Below are positions 18,523 to 28,200 of a stretch of 64,000 bases of DNA, piece after piece. Origin of the DNA: Sphaerisporangium album (GTDB lineage Bacteria > Actinomycetota > Actinomycetes > Streptosporangiales > Streptosporangiaceae); assembly GCF_003323745.1 (NCBI RefSeq), contig NZ_QOIL01000002.1:279753-343752 (forward strand), in the 5' to 3' direction. Below the pieces are notes generated by a model. That model saw nothing but the letters and a program-made list of their open reading frames with translations. It searched no databases and was not told the DNA's origin. Made by a program: the position numbers and the translations under genes. The stretch's first letter is position 1. Each line of letters starts with the position of its first letter.

Positions 18523-19608
18523 GTGACCGACATGGGCGCCGTCGGGGCTTTGCCGGGTGGGCAGGAGCTTGTCACGCTGGCGGACAAGACCAAGGGAGAC
18601 CCGGGGGCCATCCGCGGGATCGCCACCCGGTGGCGCACGGCCGCGGGGGACGGCGTCGAGCCGTTCGAGACGCTGGGCGCGTCCATCACCCGGGTCGACG
18701 CCGCCTGGAGAGGCGCCTCGGCCGACGCCTTCGTCGCGTACGTGCGGCGGTACGGGCGCGCCGGGGACGCGCTGCACGACGCGCTCGGCGCCTGCGCCGA
18801 CTCCCTGGACACCGCCGCGGGTGCGGTCGAGACGGCCAGGACCAACGTCGTCGGCGTCTGCGACGACCTGCTCGCCTGGGTGGCCGACTACCGGAAGCGC
18901 AACCCGCACGCCACCGAGGAACAGCTCAAGCCGGGCATCACCGAGCAGGTCGGCCGGGCGGTCACCCTGGCCCAGGGGTACGTCACGACGGCCGAGACGG
19001 CGCTGTCCACGGCGCTCGGCGAGATAGACGCGGAGCTCAAGGGCGTCTCGCCCACGTTCGCCTCGATTCCGCCCGCCGGTGACCAGGCGTTCGTTCCCGG
19101 GCCGGGGCACACCACGCACTGGATCCCGGTGCCGGCCAAGGAGATCGATCCCGTCCTCTCAGGCGGCGACGGGCCCGGCGGCGGCGGTGGCGGGTTCGGC
19201 GGGTACGGTCCGAGCGGTCCTCCGCCTCCCGGCGGCGGGCCGGCGCCCAAGGGGCAGGTGGCGGAGTGGATCCGGCAGGCCATCGAGATCCTCAAGGCGC
19301 ACGGGTATCCGGTGGAGAAGATGAACCCCAACGACATCTGGATGATCATCCAGCACGAGTCGGGCGGGAACCCGCACGCGATCAACAACTGGGACTCCAA
19401 CGCGGCCGCGGGCCACCCCTCCAAGGGGCTCATGCAGACCATCGACGGGACGTTCTCCCGGTGGTCGCTCCCCGGCCACAAGAACATCTACGACCCGATC
19501 GACAACATCATCGCCGGCGTCCGCTACGCCATCGAGCGTTATGGCTCGGTCTCGAACGTCCCCGGCGTGGTGGGGACGAAGAACGGCTCCGGTTACGTCG
19601 GCTACTGA
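18523..19608 (+). CDS. WXG100-domain lytic transglycosylase (T7SS-exported peptidoglycan hydrolase)
   Basis: 361-residue fusion. Residues ~1-170 form a helical WXG100-type domain with AAWRGASADAF near 65-75. A Gly/Pro-rich linker spans about 195-240. Residues ~245-350 are a soluble lytic transglycosylase (SLT/lysozyme-like) domain with the catalytic glutamate in IIQHESGGNPHA and the GLMQT substrate-binding motif. There is no Sec signal peptide, so export through the T7SS is the simple reading. It would cleave glycan strands of the cell wall, either to let the secretion machine pass or as an effector against other cells. GTG start at 18523. It ends VGY, and the 149 nt before the convergent gene at 19758 hold nothing clear. 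Confidence 0.88.
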   Translation: MTDMGAVGALPGGQELVTLADKTKGDPGAIRGIATRWRTAAGDGVEPFETLGASITRVDAAWRGASADAFVAYVRRYGRAGDALHDALGACADSLDTAAGAVETARTNVVGVCDDLLAWVADYRKRNPHATEEQLKPGITEQVGRAVTLAQGYVTTAETALSTALGEIDAELKGVSPTFASIPPAGDQAFVPGPGHTTHWIPVPAKEIDPVLSGGDGPGGGGGGFGGYGPSGPPPPGGGPAPKGQVAEWIRQAIEILKAHGYPVEKMNPNDIWMIIQHESGGNPHAINNWDSNAAAGHPSKGLMQTIDGTFSRWSLPGHKNIYDPIDNIIAGVRYAIERYGSVSNVPGVVGTKNGSGYVGY

Positions 19609-19757
19609 CCCCGGGGGCCGGTCACGTCCCTGCCGGGCGGGGCTTTCCCGGCGGTCTCCCGGCTACGGCGTGTGTCACCGTCAGCGTGGCATGGGGCTCG
19701 GTCCCGGACTCGTTCTCGGCCCGGATCCGGCGCCGGCGCGGCGGGGGAGCCGAGCCG

Positions 19758-20519
19758 TCATGGGGGCGGGCCGTGGACTTCGACGAAGCGGTCGAGGTGG
19801 TGCTGGTACAGGGCGAGGTCGCTCTGGAGGCCGTCGCGGGTGAAGCGTTCTGGCTCGTCGCGGCGGGTGGTGGCGCCCTCTTCGGTCCAGAACGCCTCTT
19901 CGGGGATCTCGTCCGCGCCGTCGGGGAGGAATTTGGCCGCCTCGGCGACCGCGTCCCGGGCGTAGGCCCAGTTGGCGACGACTTCCTGGAAGCGGTCGTG
20001 GTCGGTGGGGTTCTCGGCGTACAGGGCGGCCTCGCGCAGCGCGCGGTGGGCGTAGCCCGCGCCCGCGAGCTGCCACTGCCCGGGGTCGATGATGTCCGAG
20101 CGGCCCGGGCCGAAGCGCGGCCGGCCGTGGCGGGCGGCGAACTCGGTCTCGTACGGGATCACGATGATGATCCGGTGGCGGGGGCCGGTGTCGGGGCCGT
20201 CGAACAGCAACGTCCAGGCCGTCCGCCCCTCGGTCAGGGTCGTCCACCGCTCGTAGTCGATCACCCGGCCACGCGCACGCGGCTCCGCGTGTTCCACCTC
20301 GTCCGGCTCGCCGGTGCCTCCGGGTTCGGCGGGCTCCCTGGTGGGCTCGGTGCCGGCGGGCTCTTCGGTTTCGTCCAGGGAGGTGAGGTCGTCGGAGGCG
20401 ATGACGAGGTTGAGGAACAGGTACGCCTCGGCCAGTGTCCGCGCGTGCAGGATCGGCACCTCGGTCCCCGCCACGGCCGCCCCCTGATCGCTGTCCGTAT
20501 CGCCCGCATTGCCCGTCAT
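19758..20519 (-). CDS. Unrecognised family, tandem paralogue A
   Basis: Protein of about 253 residues of a family I do not recognise. It is homologous to the next two genes: ARTLAEAYLFLNL at the N terminus, PGQWQLAGAGYAHRAL in the middle, then AEAAKFLPDGADEIP, EAFWTEEG and a final helical EPERFTRDGLQSDLA stretch. Cytosolic by appearance: no signal peptide or membrane helix. Start is uncertain. The ATG at 20519 has no ribosome binding site; a GTG at 20459 (VPILHARTL) has GGGGA upstream and aligns better with paralogue B. It lacks the CxxC pairs of paralogue C. It lies downstream of the giant T7SS gene on the same strand. Confidence 0.7.
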   Translation of the reverse strand: MTGNAGDTDSDQGAAVAGTEVPILHARTLAEAYLFLNLVIASDDLTSLDETEEPAGTEPTREPAEPGGTGEPDEVEHAEPRARGRVIDYERWTTLTEGRTAWTLLFDGPDTGPRHRIIIVIPYETEFAARHGRPRFGPGRSDIIDPGQWQLAGAGYAHRALREAALYAENPTDHDRFQEVVANWAYARDAVAEAAKFLPDGADEIPEEAFWTEEGATTRRDEPERFTRDGLQSDLALYQHHLDRFVEVHGPPP

Positions 20520-20655
20520 TGTCCGGCACCGCCCGGCACTGCCCGGCTCGCTGGAGGCGCCCCGCGTCCGGTCACGTCCGCACGCCCGCGTGCGCGCCGC
20601 GGCTCCTTCGACCATATCCGCCCCGTACGGCGGTCGCGCCGACAGAGCGGGCGCG

Positions 20656-21261
20656 TCAGCGGTCGCCGTACATGTCGGTGAAGTGCTGGAGGTTCTCCTC
20701 GTAGAAGGCGATGTCGTCCTCCAGCCGGGACCGGGTGAAACGTCCGGGATCTTCCTCGTGGACCGCCGTGCCCATGTCGGTCCAGAAGGCGGTGGCCGGG
20801 ACCTCGTCCGCGCCGCCCGGGAGGAACTTCGCCGCCTCGGCGAGGGCGTCGCGCGCGAACTCCCAGTTCAGGACCACCTCGCGGTAGCGCTCGTCGTCCT
20901 CCGGAGTGTCGGCGAAGGACAGGTCGGCGCTCAAGGCGCGCTGGGCGTACTCGTCGGAGACCATCCGCCACTGGCCCGCGTCGACCAGCTCGGACACCCC
21001 TGAGCCGAAGCGCAGACGGTCGCGGCGTGCCTCCGCCTCCGTCTCGTAGGGGACGACCACGTCGATGAGGTGGCGCGGGCCGGTGGCGGGCCCGTCGAAC
21101 CGCAGCGTCCAGGCGTCGGCACCCTCGGTCAGCGTCGTCCACGGGCGGGCCGACAGCCCGGGCTCGTCGGCGGCGCCGAACCCGTCGTCCTCGTCGTCGC
21201 CCCCGGCCAACGTGAGATCGATGTAGAGGTACGCCTCCACGAGCGTTCTCGCGCGCAGCAT
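20656..21261 (-). CDS. Unrecognised family, tandem paralogue B
   Basis: 201 residues: MLRARTLVEAYLYIDL, an acidic insert (about residues 20-40), DAGQWRMVSDEYAQRAL, AEAAKFLPGGADEVP and AFWTDMG. It is closest to paralogue A and more distant from paralogue C. It has no cysteine pairs, so any zinc site has been lost. ATG at 21261 begins immediately before the conserved core. A perfect 20-bp tandem repeat lies 45-84 nt upstream of its start. Immunity protein to the upstream giant exported protein is one possible role, by analogy with polymorphic toxin loci; there is no sequence proof. Confidence 0.72.
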   Translation of the reverse strand: MLRARTLVEAYLYIDLTLAGGDDEDDGFGAADEPGLSARPWTTLTEGADAWTLRFDGPATGPRHLIDVVVPYETEAEARRDRLRFGSGVSELVDAGQWRMVSDEYAQRALSADLSFADTPEDDERYREVVLNWEFARDALAEAAKFLPGGADEVPATAFWTDMGTAVHEEDPGRFTRSRLEDDIAFYEENLQHFTDMYGDR

Positions 21262-21305
21262 CGACGCCGACCCCCTCCTCCGGCGACACGATGGTCACCG
21301 AGTGT

Positions 21306-21345
21306 GCCGAGCCATGGCGTGTCCTGCCGAGCCATGGCGTGTCCT
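21306..21345. repeat. Perfect 20-bp tandem repeat upstream of paralogue B
   Basis: GCCGAGCCATGGCGTGTCCT occurs twice head to tail (21306-21325 and 21326-21345). Each unit carries the 8-bp palindrome GCCATGGC, and the two palindromes are 20 bp apart, about two helical turns. This suits cooperative binding of a dimeric repressor on one DNA face. It is a candidate operator for the gene starting at 21261. The rest of 21262-21558 holds no gene. Confidence 0.5.
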
Positions 21346-21558
21346 GCCGTATCCGGCTTGGCGGGCACCGTTCACCTTAGTCCGCCATTCCGCAACGTTC
21401 ACCGGGTGACCCACCGTACGGTGGCGCCGGTTTCGCCGTACCGCTTCCCGCCGCCTCGGCGCCGAACGAGAGGACCGTAGCGCGAGAGGAGGAAACCCGG
21501 CGATCGGAGGAGCTTCACCACCTCCTCCACGGCCGGTGAGCCGGTGAACGTATGCGGT

Positions 21559-22083
21559 TCAGCGCGTCGCGAGGAGGTCGCGGTAGGTGTCGCGGATCAC
21601 CAGGAGGCGTTCCAGCTCGAAGCGGCCCGGGTCGGTGGCGCGCATGAGGAAGCCGCGTTCGGACCAGAAGGCGTGTTCGGGGACCTCTGGCTCTCCGGGT
21701 GGGATGAACTTCACCACCTCCTCCACGGCCGCCATCGCGATGGCGAGGGCGCGCCGGGCCGCCGCGGGGTCGTCCGCGGGGACGTCGCCCGCGGTCAGGT
21801 CGGCGACCCACAGCCATTCGCCGGCGTCCAGCAACTGCGACGGCTCGGGGCCGCCGAAGGAAGGGAACGTGATCGGCGCGGTGTCGCGTTCGGGCACGCC
21901 GAACAGGAACTCCCGGCGCGCGCCGCAGCCCTCGCACACCCCGGCGTAGCTGGCCGCGAGCTCGCCGCCGAACTCGGCCAGCGTGGACTCCCACGCCGTT
22001 TCCACCGACCCGCAGTCTTCGCAGGGGTTGAGGTCGAGGTACAGATGCGCCTCGTCTCTGGTCCTCGCCACCGAGAATGCCAT
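21559..22083 (-). CDS. Unrecognised family with two CxxC motifs, tandem paralogue C
   Basis: 174 residues. MAFSVARTRDEAHLYLDL opens the conserved core, followed by PCEDCG and later VCEGCGARREF: two CxxC pairs about 35 residues apart that could bind one zinc. Then come DAGEWLWVADLTA, VVKFIPPGEPEVPE and AFWSERG, matching paralogues A and B. The ATG at 22083 has GGAGG six bases upstream; an ATG at 22212 lacks one. It is the first gene after the giant T7SS protein (151 nt gap, same strand). The presence of both zinc pairs suggests it is the ancestral form of the three. Confidence 0.75.
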   Translation of the reverse strand: MAFSVARTRDEAHLYLDLNPCEDCGSVETAWESTLAEFGGELAASYAGVCEGCGARREFLFGVPERDTAPITFPSFGGPEPSQLLDAGEWLWVADLTAGDVPADDPAAARRALAIAMAAVEEVVKFIPPGEPEVPEHAFWSERGFLMRATDPGRFELERLLVIRDTYRDLLATR

Positions 22084-22233
22084 GACGCTCCTCCACTCCC
22101 GATCTTCCACCGAGCCCCGTCCGCCGCACGCGCCGATCCCTCGGCCGCGCCCATCGAAGCCGGTCGCCGCACCTACCGGCGCTCCACTCGTCCGGGCCGA
22201 GCCTCGGGCCACCGCTGCGCCGCGCCTGTGGGC

Positions 22234-25200
22234 TCACGGGCCGCCTGTGCCGCCCTGATATGTGACGCCGGGACCGGACATGGGGTTGTGGCGGCCGACG
22301 TCGTGGGTCGTCGGCCACTGGGCGCCGGGCTGCGGGTCCGGCACGCCGAGGCCGCGCAGGACGGACTGGAGCGCTGTGGTGAGGTCAGCGCCGGCCGGCA
22401 TTCCCGCGAACAGCCGGCGCAGGTCGACCTGGTGCCGGGCCGCCAAGGGGAGCAGACGGTGGGGCAGGGTGTTGAACGCGGCCGTGAAGTCGCCGTCGTC
22501 GTTGCTGCGCAGGACGCCGTCGGGTGAGGCGACGTAGCGGTGGGTGGGGAAGCCCGCGTCGCGTACCTCAAGGAACACGTCCGCGCCGAGCTCACGCGCC
22601 ATCAGCGCGGCGGCGGCCATAGCCGGAACGCCCGGCGCAGTGGAGGCCGTGTTCGGCGTGGTGGTGGCGGCGGACGTGCCCGGCGCATTGGAGTTCGTGG
22701 CCGGCGTATTGGACGTGGTGGCGGCGGACATGTTCGGCGTGGCGGGGGCGGTGGCGTTGAGCAGGAGCGGGTGGCGTTCGCCCGGCGCCCGCTCGCGTAC
22801 CACCTTGGCCATCGCCGGGTAGGGGTCGGCCGGGTCGAACTCGGGAAGGCGTGCGGCGGCGGCGAGCAGATCGTCCAGCGTCGTCGTGTACGCCGGGGAA
22901 GGGCCGCCGGACCCGAACGGCCACAGCCTGCGCCATCCGCGGCGCTCCCCGCCGCCGTCCGGCGTCATCAGGCCGCCGGGCTCGGAGGAGGCGGCTGCGC
23001 GCCCGGCAGGAGTCGCGGACGTGCCGGGTGTGGTCCCGAGCATGGTGGACGCGTCGCCTTGCGGCATGCTGAGGTCGGCTGTGCCGACCGCGGCTTGGGT
23101 GAGGGTGACGGCCTTGGTCGTCCGTTCCCTGCCGTTGTCGTCGTGGGTGACCAGTTCGATCGTGGCGTCCCAGTCCACGCGCGTCGTCACGGTCGCGCCG
23201 TCGCCGATGAACGTCTTGGTCTCCTCCATACGGACGCCGTCGCCCGTGCTGATCGTGTCCGAGGCCTGCACGCCGTAGGCGTAGTCGGTGTTGACGGCCC
23301 CTTCGCCGGCGGCGTTGAAGTCGGGCCCGGCGTCCCATCCGACCGGCAGCACGCGGCCGACGCCGTTGGACCGCGACCGCATCTCCTGATGCCGCTTGGC
23401 CCCGCCGAACTCCACGTCCTCCCGCCCGGAGACGACGACCTCGGCCTGCGTCGGCCGGGCCCGCAGGCGGACGCGCACCTCCTGCCCCGGATGTCCCGGT
23501 ACGGTCAGCCGTGCGGCCTCGTCCCCGGTGGCGGTCGCGAGGCGCTTGAACTTGGACATCAGGCTCATGGGCGCGAGCTGCTGCTCAAGGGCGACATCCC
23601 GGGCGCGCATGCCGTTCTCGCCGAGCAGCACGTCGTCGGCGAGCGCCCCCCGCACCCGTTCCAGCAGGTCGCCGGTGTCCAGGACCTCCACGACATAGTC
23701 GGTGGGCAGGGTGAGCACCCGCGGGTCCGGTACGGCGGGCGTCGCCGGGGCCATGCCCGCCGGCCCGACCATGCCCGCCGGCCCGACCATGCCGGTCGAC
23801 ACCAGCCGCTCGGCCTCGCCCTCGAACACCAGCGTGGGGGCGTGCCCGGCCGGTACCAGGCCGGGCAGGTGGTTCACGGCCCCCTCGACCAGACCGCCGA
23901 AGGCGTCCGACCACTCCAGGTCGACGGTCAGCCGGAACGGCATGCGGACCGTGTGCCCGCCGGAGAAGGTCGCCATACGGGACAGGTCGGTCAGCTGGTC
24001 GCTCTCCGACACCCCGTGCTCCTGCGCGCGGTCGGTCCCGACCCCGCCGTTGAGCGCCCCGAGGTCCGGCCCGCCCGAGGCCTCGCCCCCGACGGAGACC
24101 GCGGCCGTCGCGCTGGGGGAGGCAGACTGCTCCTCCTGCTCGTAGTCGTAGATCTGGGTGATCACGTCCTTGTACGGCGTGTGGCCGGTCCACCGGGGAG
24201 GGCCGGTGAACTCCCACTTCATCCGCACGGTGAGCTGCTGCGTGAGCTCCGGGCCGACGCGCACGGGGAAGGACAGCACGAGCCCCCGGCGCCCGTAGAG
24301 GTTGGGGGCGTTGGCCAGCCAGCGGTCCGCCGCGAAGATCGCCGAGAGGCTGGAGCGCAGCACCGGGTCGCGGCTCATGATCCCCGGCGCCCGCGATTCG
24401 GCGGAGCGCAGCATCTCGTCCAGCAGCTCCACCCGCCGTCCGTTCATGGTGAGCGTGACGTGCTCGAACGCGCTCTGGCCCTGGCCTCGCAAGTAGTGGC
24501 CGGGCAGCGACACCTCCGGCTCCAGGGCCGCCAGGCTCCGCGCGCCGCTCAGCGCCTTGGCCAGCCGGTGGCGCGACCCCGAGCCGGTGTGCGCGGCCAC
24601 GGCCGGGTCGCCGAGCAGCGGGCCGAGCGCGCGCAGCAGCTCCCGGCGGCCGTGCCTCTTCGACAGCTCGGGGACGCCGCCGGACCGCTGGGCCTGGTGC
24701 AGGTCGGCCAGGTAGCGGCGGACCAGCGGGATCGCCGTGCGCCGGTCGAGCGCCAGGTCGCCGTTGAGGAACCGCTCCATCGCGTCGGCCACGTCCGTCA
24801 GCGGCAACCCCCCCACGCCGTCGGCGTACAGCCTGAGGGCGCGGCGCTCGGCCTGCCGGTACAGGATCGCGCCGTCGACGTCCACCCGCACCTGCTCGCC
24901 GGCCTCCTGGAAGGTGATCACGAAGCGGACGGGCGCGGCGTGCGCCAGGTCGGTGCCGAGGTCGATGGCCAGCGTCTCCACGCCCCAGATCGACATCTTG
25001 GTGTTCGAGTGGTTCACGGCCCTGGACCCGGCGACGCCCGGGGTGGCGGACGGTTTCGGCGCGCTCTCCTGGTGCGTCCCCGCCCCGGCCGAGGCGCCGG
25101 CGCCGAACCCGCGGGTGGTGCCGGACGCCGTGCCGTAACTGCCCATCCCGAACAGGATGTCGCCGCTCACCAGCTCGGGCCGGCCGACGAGCGTGGAGGG

Positions 25201-28200
25201 TCCGACGACGGCGCGGATCGTCACCGGCGAGTGCAGCGCGCCCGGCCCCTGCGGGTGCACGGGCAGCTGGACGCCGTACTCGGAGAACAGCAGCTCACTG
25301 TGCGCGAGCAGGTTCTCGGTGCTGAGCAGGGCGGCCAGGTGGAGGAACGCGTCGGTGCCCGGCCGCATCGAGAGCGGCAGGTGCGGCAGCACGGCGCGCA
25401 GCATCGGCCCGGTGTCCAGGTGCAGCAGGCCGCCCCGGCGCACCTCCTCCAGGGACGTCGGCCGCGCGGCCGACGGGTCGTACGTCATGCCCAGCGCCGG
25501 GTCCGCCGGGGGCAGCAGGTCGACCGGCCACTCCAGGCGCGCCCACATCTCGACGCCCTCGACGAAGGGATCCAGTCGGCCGTCCGGGCGGATCATGAAG
25601 ACCTGGCCCGTGTGCGGGACGTCCTCGGCGGCGGGCGCGTTCGCCCCCTCGCCGAGCTTGACGTTGTTGGTGGTGTTCCCGGCCTTGCCCGCGGCGGCGG
25701 CGTCGCGGCCGGTGTTCACCCCGGCGCCGCCGCCGGTCACCATGTCACCCTGCCCGTGGACGTCCGCCTCCACCGACACCCTGACCACGTCCCTGGCCCG
25801 GGACGCGGTCTCGCCGCTGGTCGTCCCGGCGGTGTCGGAGCCGATCTGGAGGTTCACCACCGCGTCCATGGGCGCGACGCCGAGGAATTCCGTGCGGCCC
25901 AGGTGCTGGTCCAGCTTCACCAGCAGCGTGAGGTACTCCACCGACCGGTTGAGCCCCGCGCGCACGAGCGGTAGCACGACGCCGTTCTGCACGGCGGTGT
26001 TGTACCCGGACTCCAGGCGTTCGGCGGTGAGCTGCTCCTTGATCATCTTGAGGTTGAGCTCCTGGGCGGCGTGCCTGACGGGGTCGAGCGACCACACCGG
26101 ATCGCCCGCGGCGTTCAGCGGCGGCAGGTGGTCCTCGCCCATCTCGCGCAACCGCTCCTCCAGCGCCCGCCTCAGCTCGGGGACGCCGCGCAGGTCCTGG
26201 ACCAGCGCGGGCCCGGCTCCCCGCAGCCGCCCGGGGCCCTCGCCGGCCCACACCGGCGGCATCGCCAGCCGCTCGGGCGGGGCGCCGGGCACGACCTGGT
26301 CGCGAAGGACGTGGCTGCCGTCGGCGTTCAGCTCCGGCGCGCCGGACGCGGCGCGGACGACCGCGCGCGCGTCCACCGGCCACCCGGACCGGTACGCGTG
26401 CCACACCGGCGTCCTGAGCAGGGCGGTCATCTCGCCGGGGACGGCGACCGGCGCGCCCGCGCGTCCCAGCGTGACCGGGCGGACCCGGACCTCCACCTCG
26501 AACTCGGCGACGTACGCCTCGCCGTACTTCGCCCGCTGCACGCTCACGTTGTACGTCGCCGTGGTGGCCGAGGCCGACTCCCCGTACGACCGGGACCGCC
26601 CGTAGCTGTGAGTGATCTTCGGGGTCAGGCCGTCGTCCAGGCCGGGCAGGTCCTCGGTGGGCAGGGCCTTGGCCCCGACGGTCGCGGTCGTGCCGTGCGA
26701 GCGTCCGGACGACTGCGTGACCGACACCCCGTTGGCCTCGATGCGCAGCAGCTCCTGGAAGTGCGTCCCGCTGGCGACGCCGAACGGGGTCACGGCGGGC
26801 TCCGGCGCGCCGTTCGCGCCGGTCCGCGTCCTGAGCCGGGCGACCACCTGGACCTCGGCCACGGGCTTCACCCCGTCGGTGACGACCCGCCACGGCAGCC
26901 CGTCGGGGCCGGTCGCCTCTCCGAGCCTGGCGGGGAACACCTGGGTCAGCACCTGGCGGACCTCGTCCCGCGCCACGCTGCCGACCGGCGCGCGGCCGCC
27001 CAGGGCGCCGGCGGTCCGTTCCACCAGATCGTTCAGGCCGTCGGTGGTGAGCACGACGTGCCGGGGGAACTCCGTGCGGGGCGCGATCGAGGAGGGCAGC
27101 CGGACGACGTCCTCGGGCCCGCGCACCGCGTAGGAGTGCGACAGCGCCAGCCGCAGCCGCGCCTGGTCGTCCGCGGCGCCGGTGACCCGCTCGGTAAGCC
27201 TGGTCCTCCCGTCCGCGGTGCGGACCTCCGCCTCCCATTCCGCCACGGCCTCGAACACCGACGAGTCACCGCGGTTGTCGTCGACGCCTCCGCCGAGCGC
27301 GCGCTGGTACGAAGAGGCGCTCGTCGACTCGTCCCGGCCGAGCTTGTGCGCGACCCCCGCGACGGCGTGGGCGGTGGCCAGCTTGATCGCCGTTCCCGTC
27401 GCGTTGTCGGGCAGCATGGCCACGGCCATCTTGATCAGGCGCATGTAGTTCGGCTCGTACGTCTGCCCGAACCGGTGGCCCGCCTTGTGCGCGAACGACG
27501 CGCCGCCCTGCGGGAGCCTGCCGCGGATGAACTCACCGGGACGCGCGCCCGGATCGAAGATCTCCAGCAGCTCGCTCAGGTGCAGCTTGAGGCGCACCTC
27601 GCCGGGGTGGTCCCGGCCCACGCGCACGGTGTGGCCCTCTTCGGAGGCCACCTGGGCGAACTCCGCGAACAGGTGGCTCTCCAGCGCGGAGGCGGTGAAC
27701 GTGTGGTCGATGCCGGCCCGCCGGAGCATGTCGTTGAGCGTGCGGGTCAGCGCCGCGAGGTGTGGCAGCGTGCCGAAGGGATGGCCTGCGGCCAGGGCGG
27801 TCACGGACGGCAGCGCGGCCTCCAGCGCCGCGTCGTACGCCTCGCGCGCCGTCGTCGCCAGGTCCGAGTACCGCTCGACCTCCTGGCGCAGCCGGGCGAT
27901 CTCGCGGGGGTCCTGGGCCGCCTCCATCTCCTCCATGGCGAGCGAGAGGACCTCGTGGGCGAGCCGAGCCTGACGGGCCGCGTCCGCCGCGTTCTGGTAC
28001 GCCTCGGCGACCCGCAGGTTCTTGCTCTCGTCGTCCGCCGCGACGTCCGCGTCGGCGAGGGCCCTGCGCCGGCGTTCCGGCGCGGCCAGGTCCTCGGCCT
28101 TGCCCGCCTTCTCCGCCGCTTCGCCCGCCTTGCCGGCCGCCTCCGCCGCCTTGATCGCCGCCTCCAGCTTCGCGGCCGAGCGGACGGTCAGCGCGTCCGC

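Noticed and set aside
22234-22660. Known toxin domain at the giant protein C terminus
   Set aside because: Looked for HNH, EndoU, ADP-ribosyltransferase, TNT and deaminase motifs in the last ~140 residues; none seen.
22540-25974. 1144-codon open frame antisense to the giant gene
   Set aside because: Shadow frame, no motifs, biased residue use. The giant gene frame has coherent domains over its full length.
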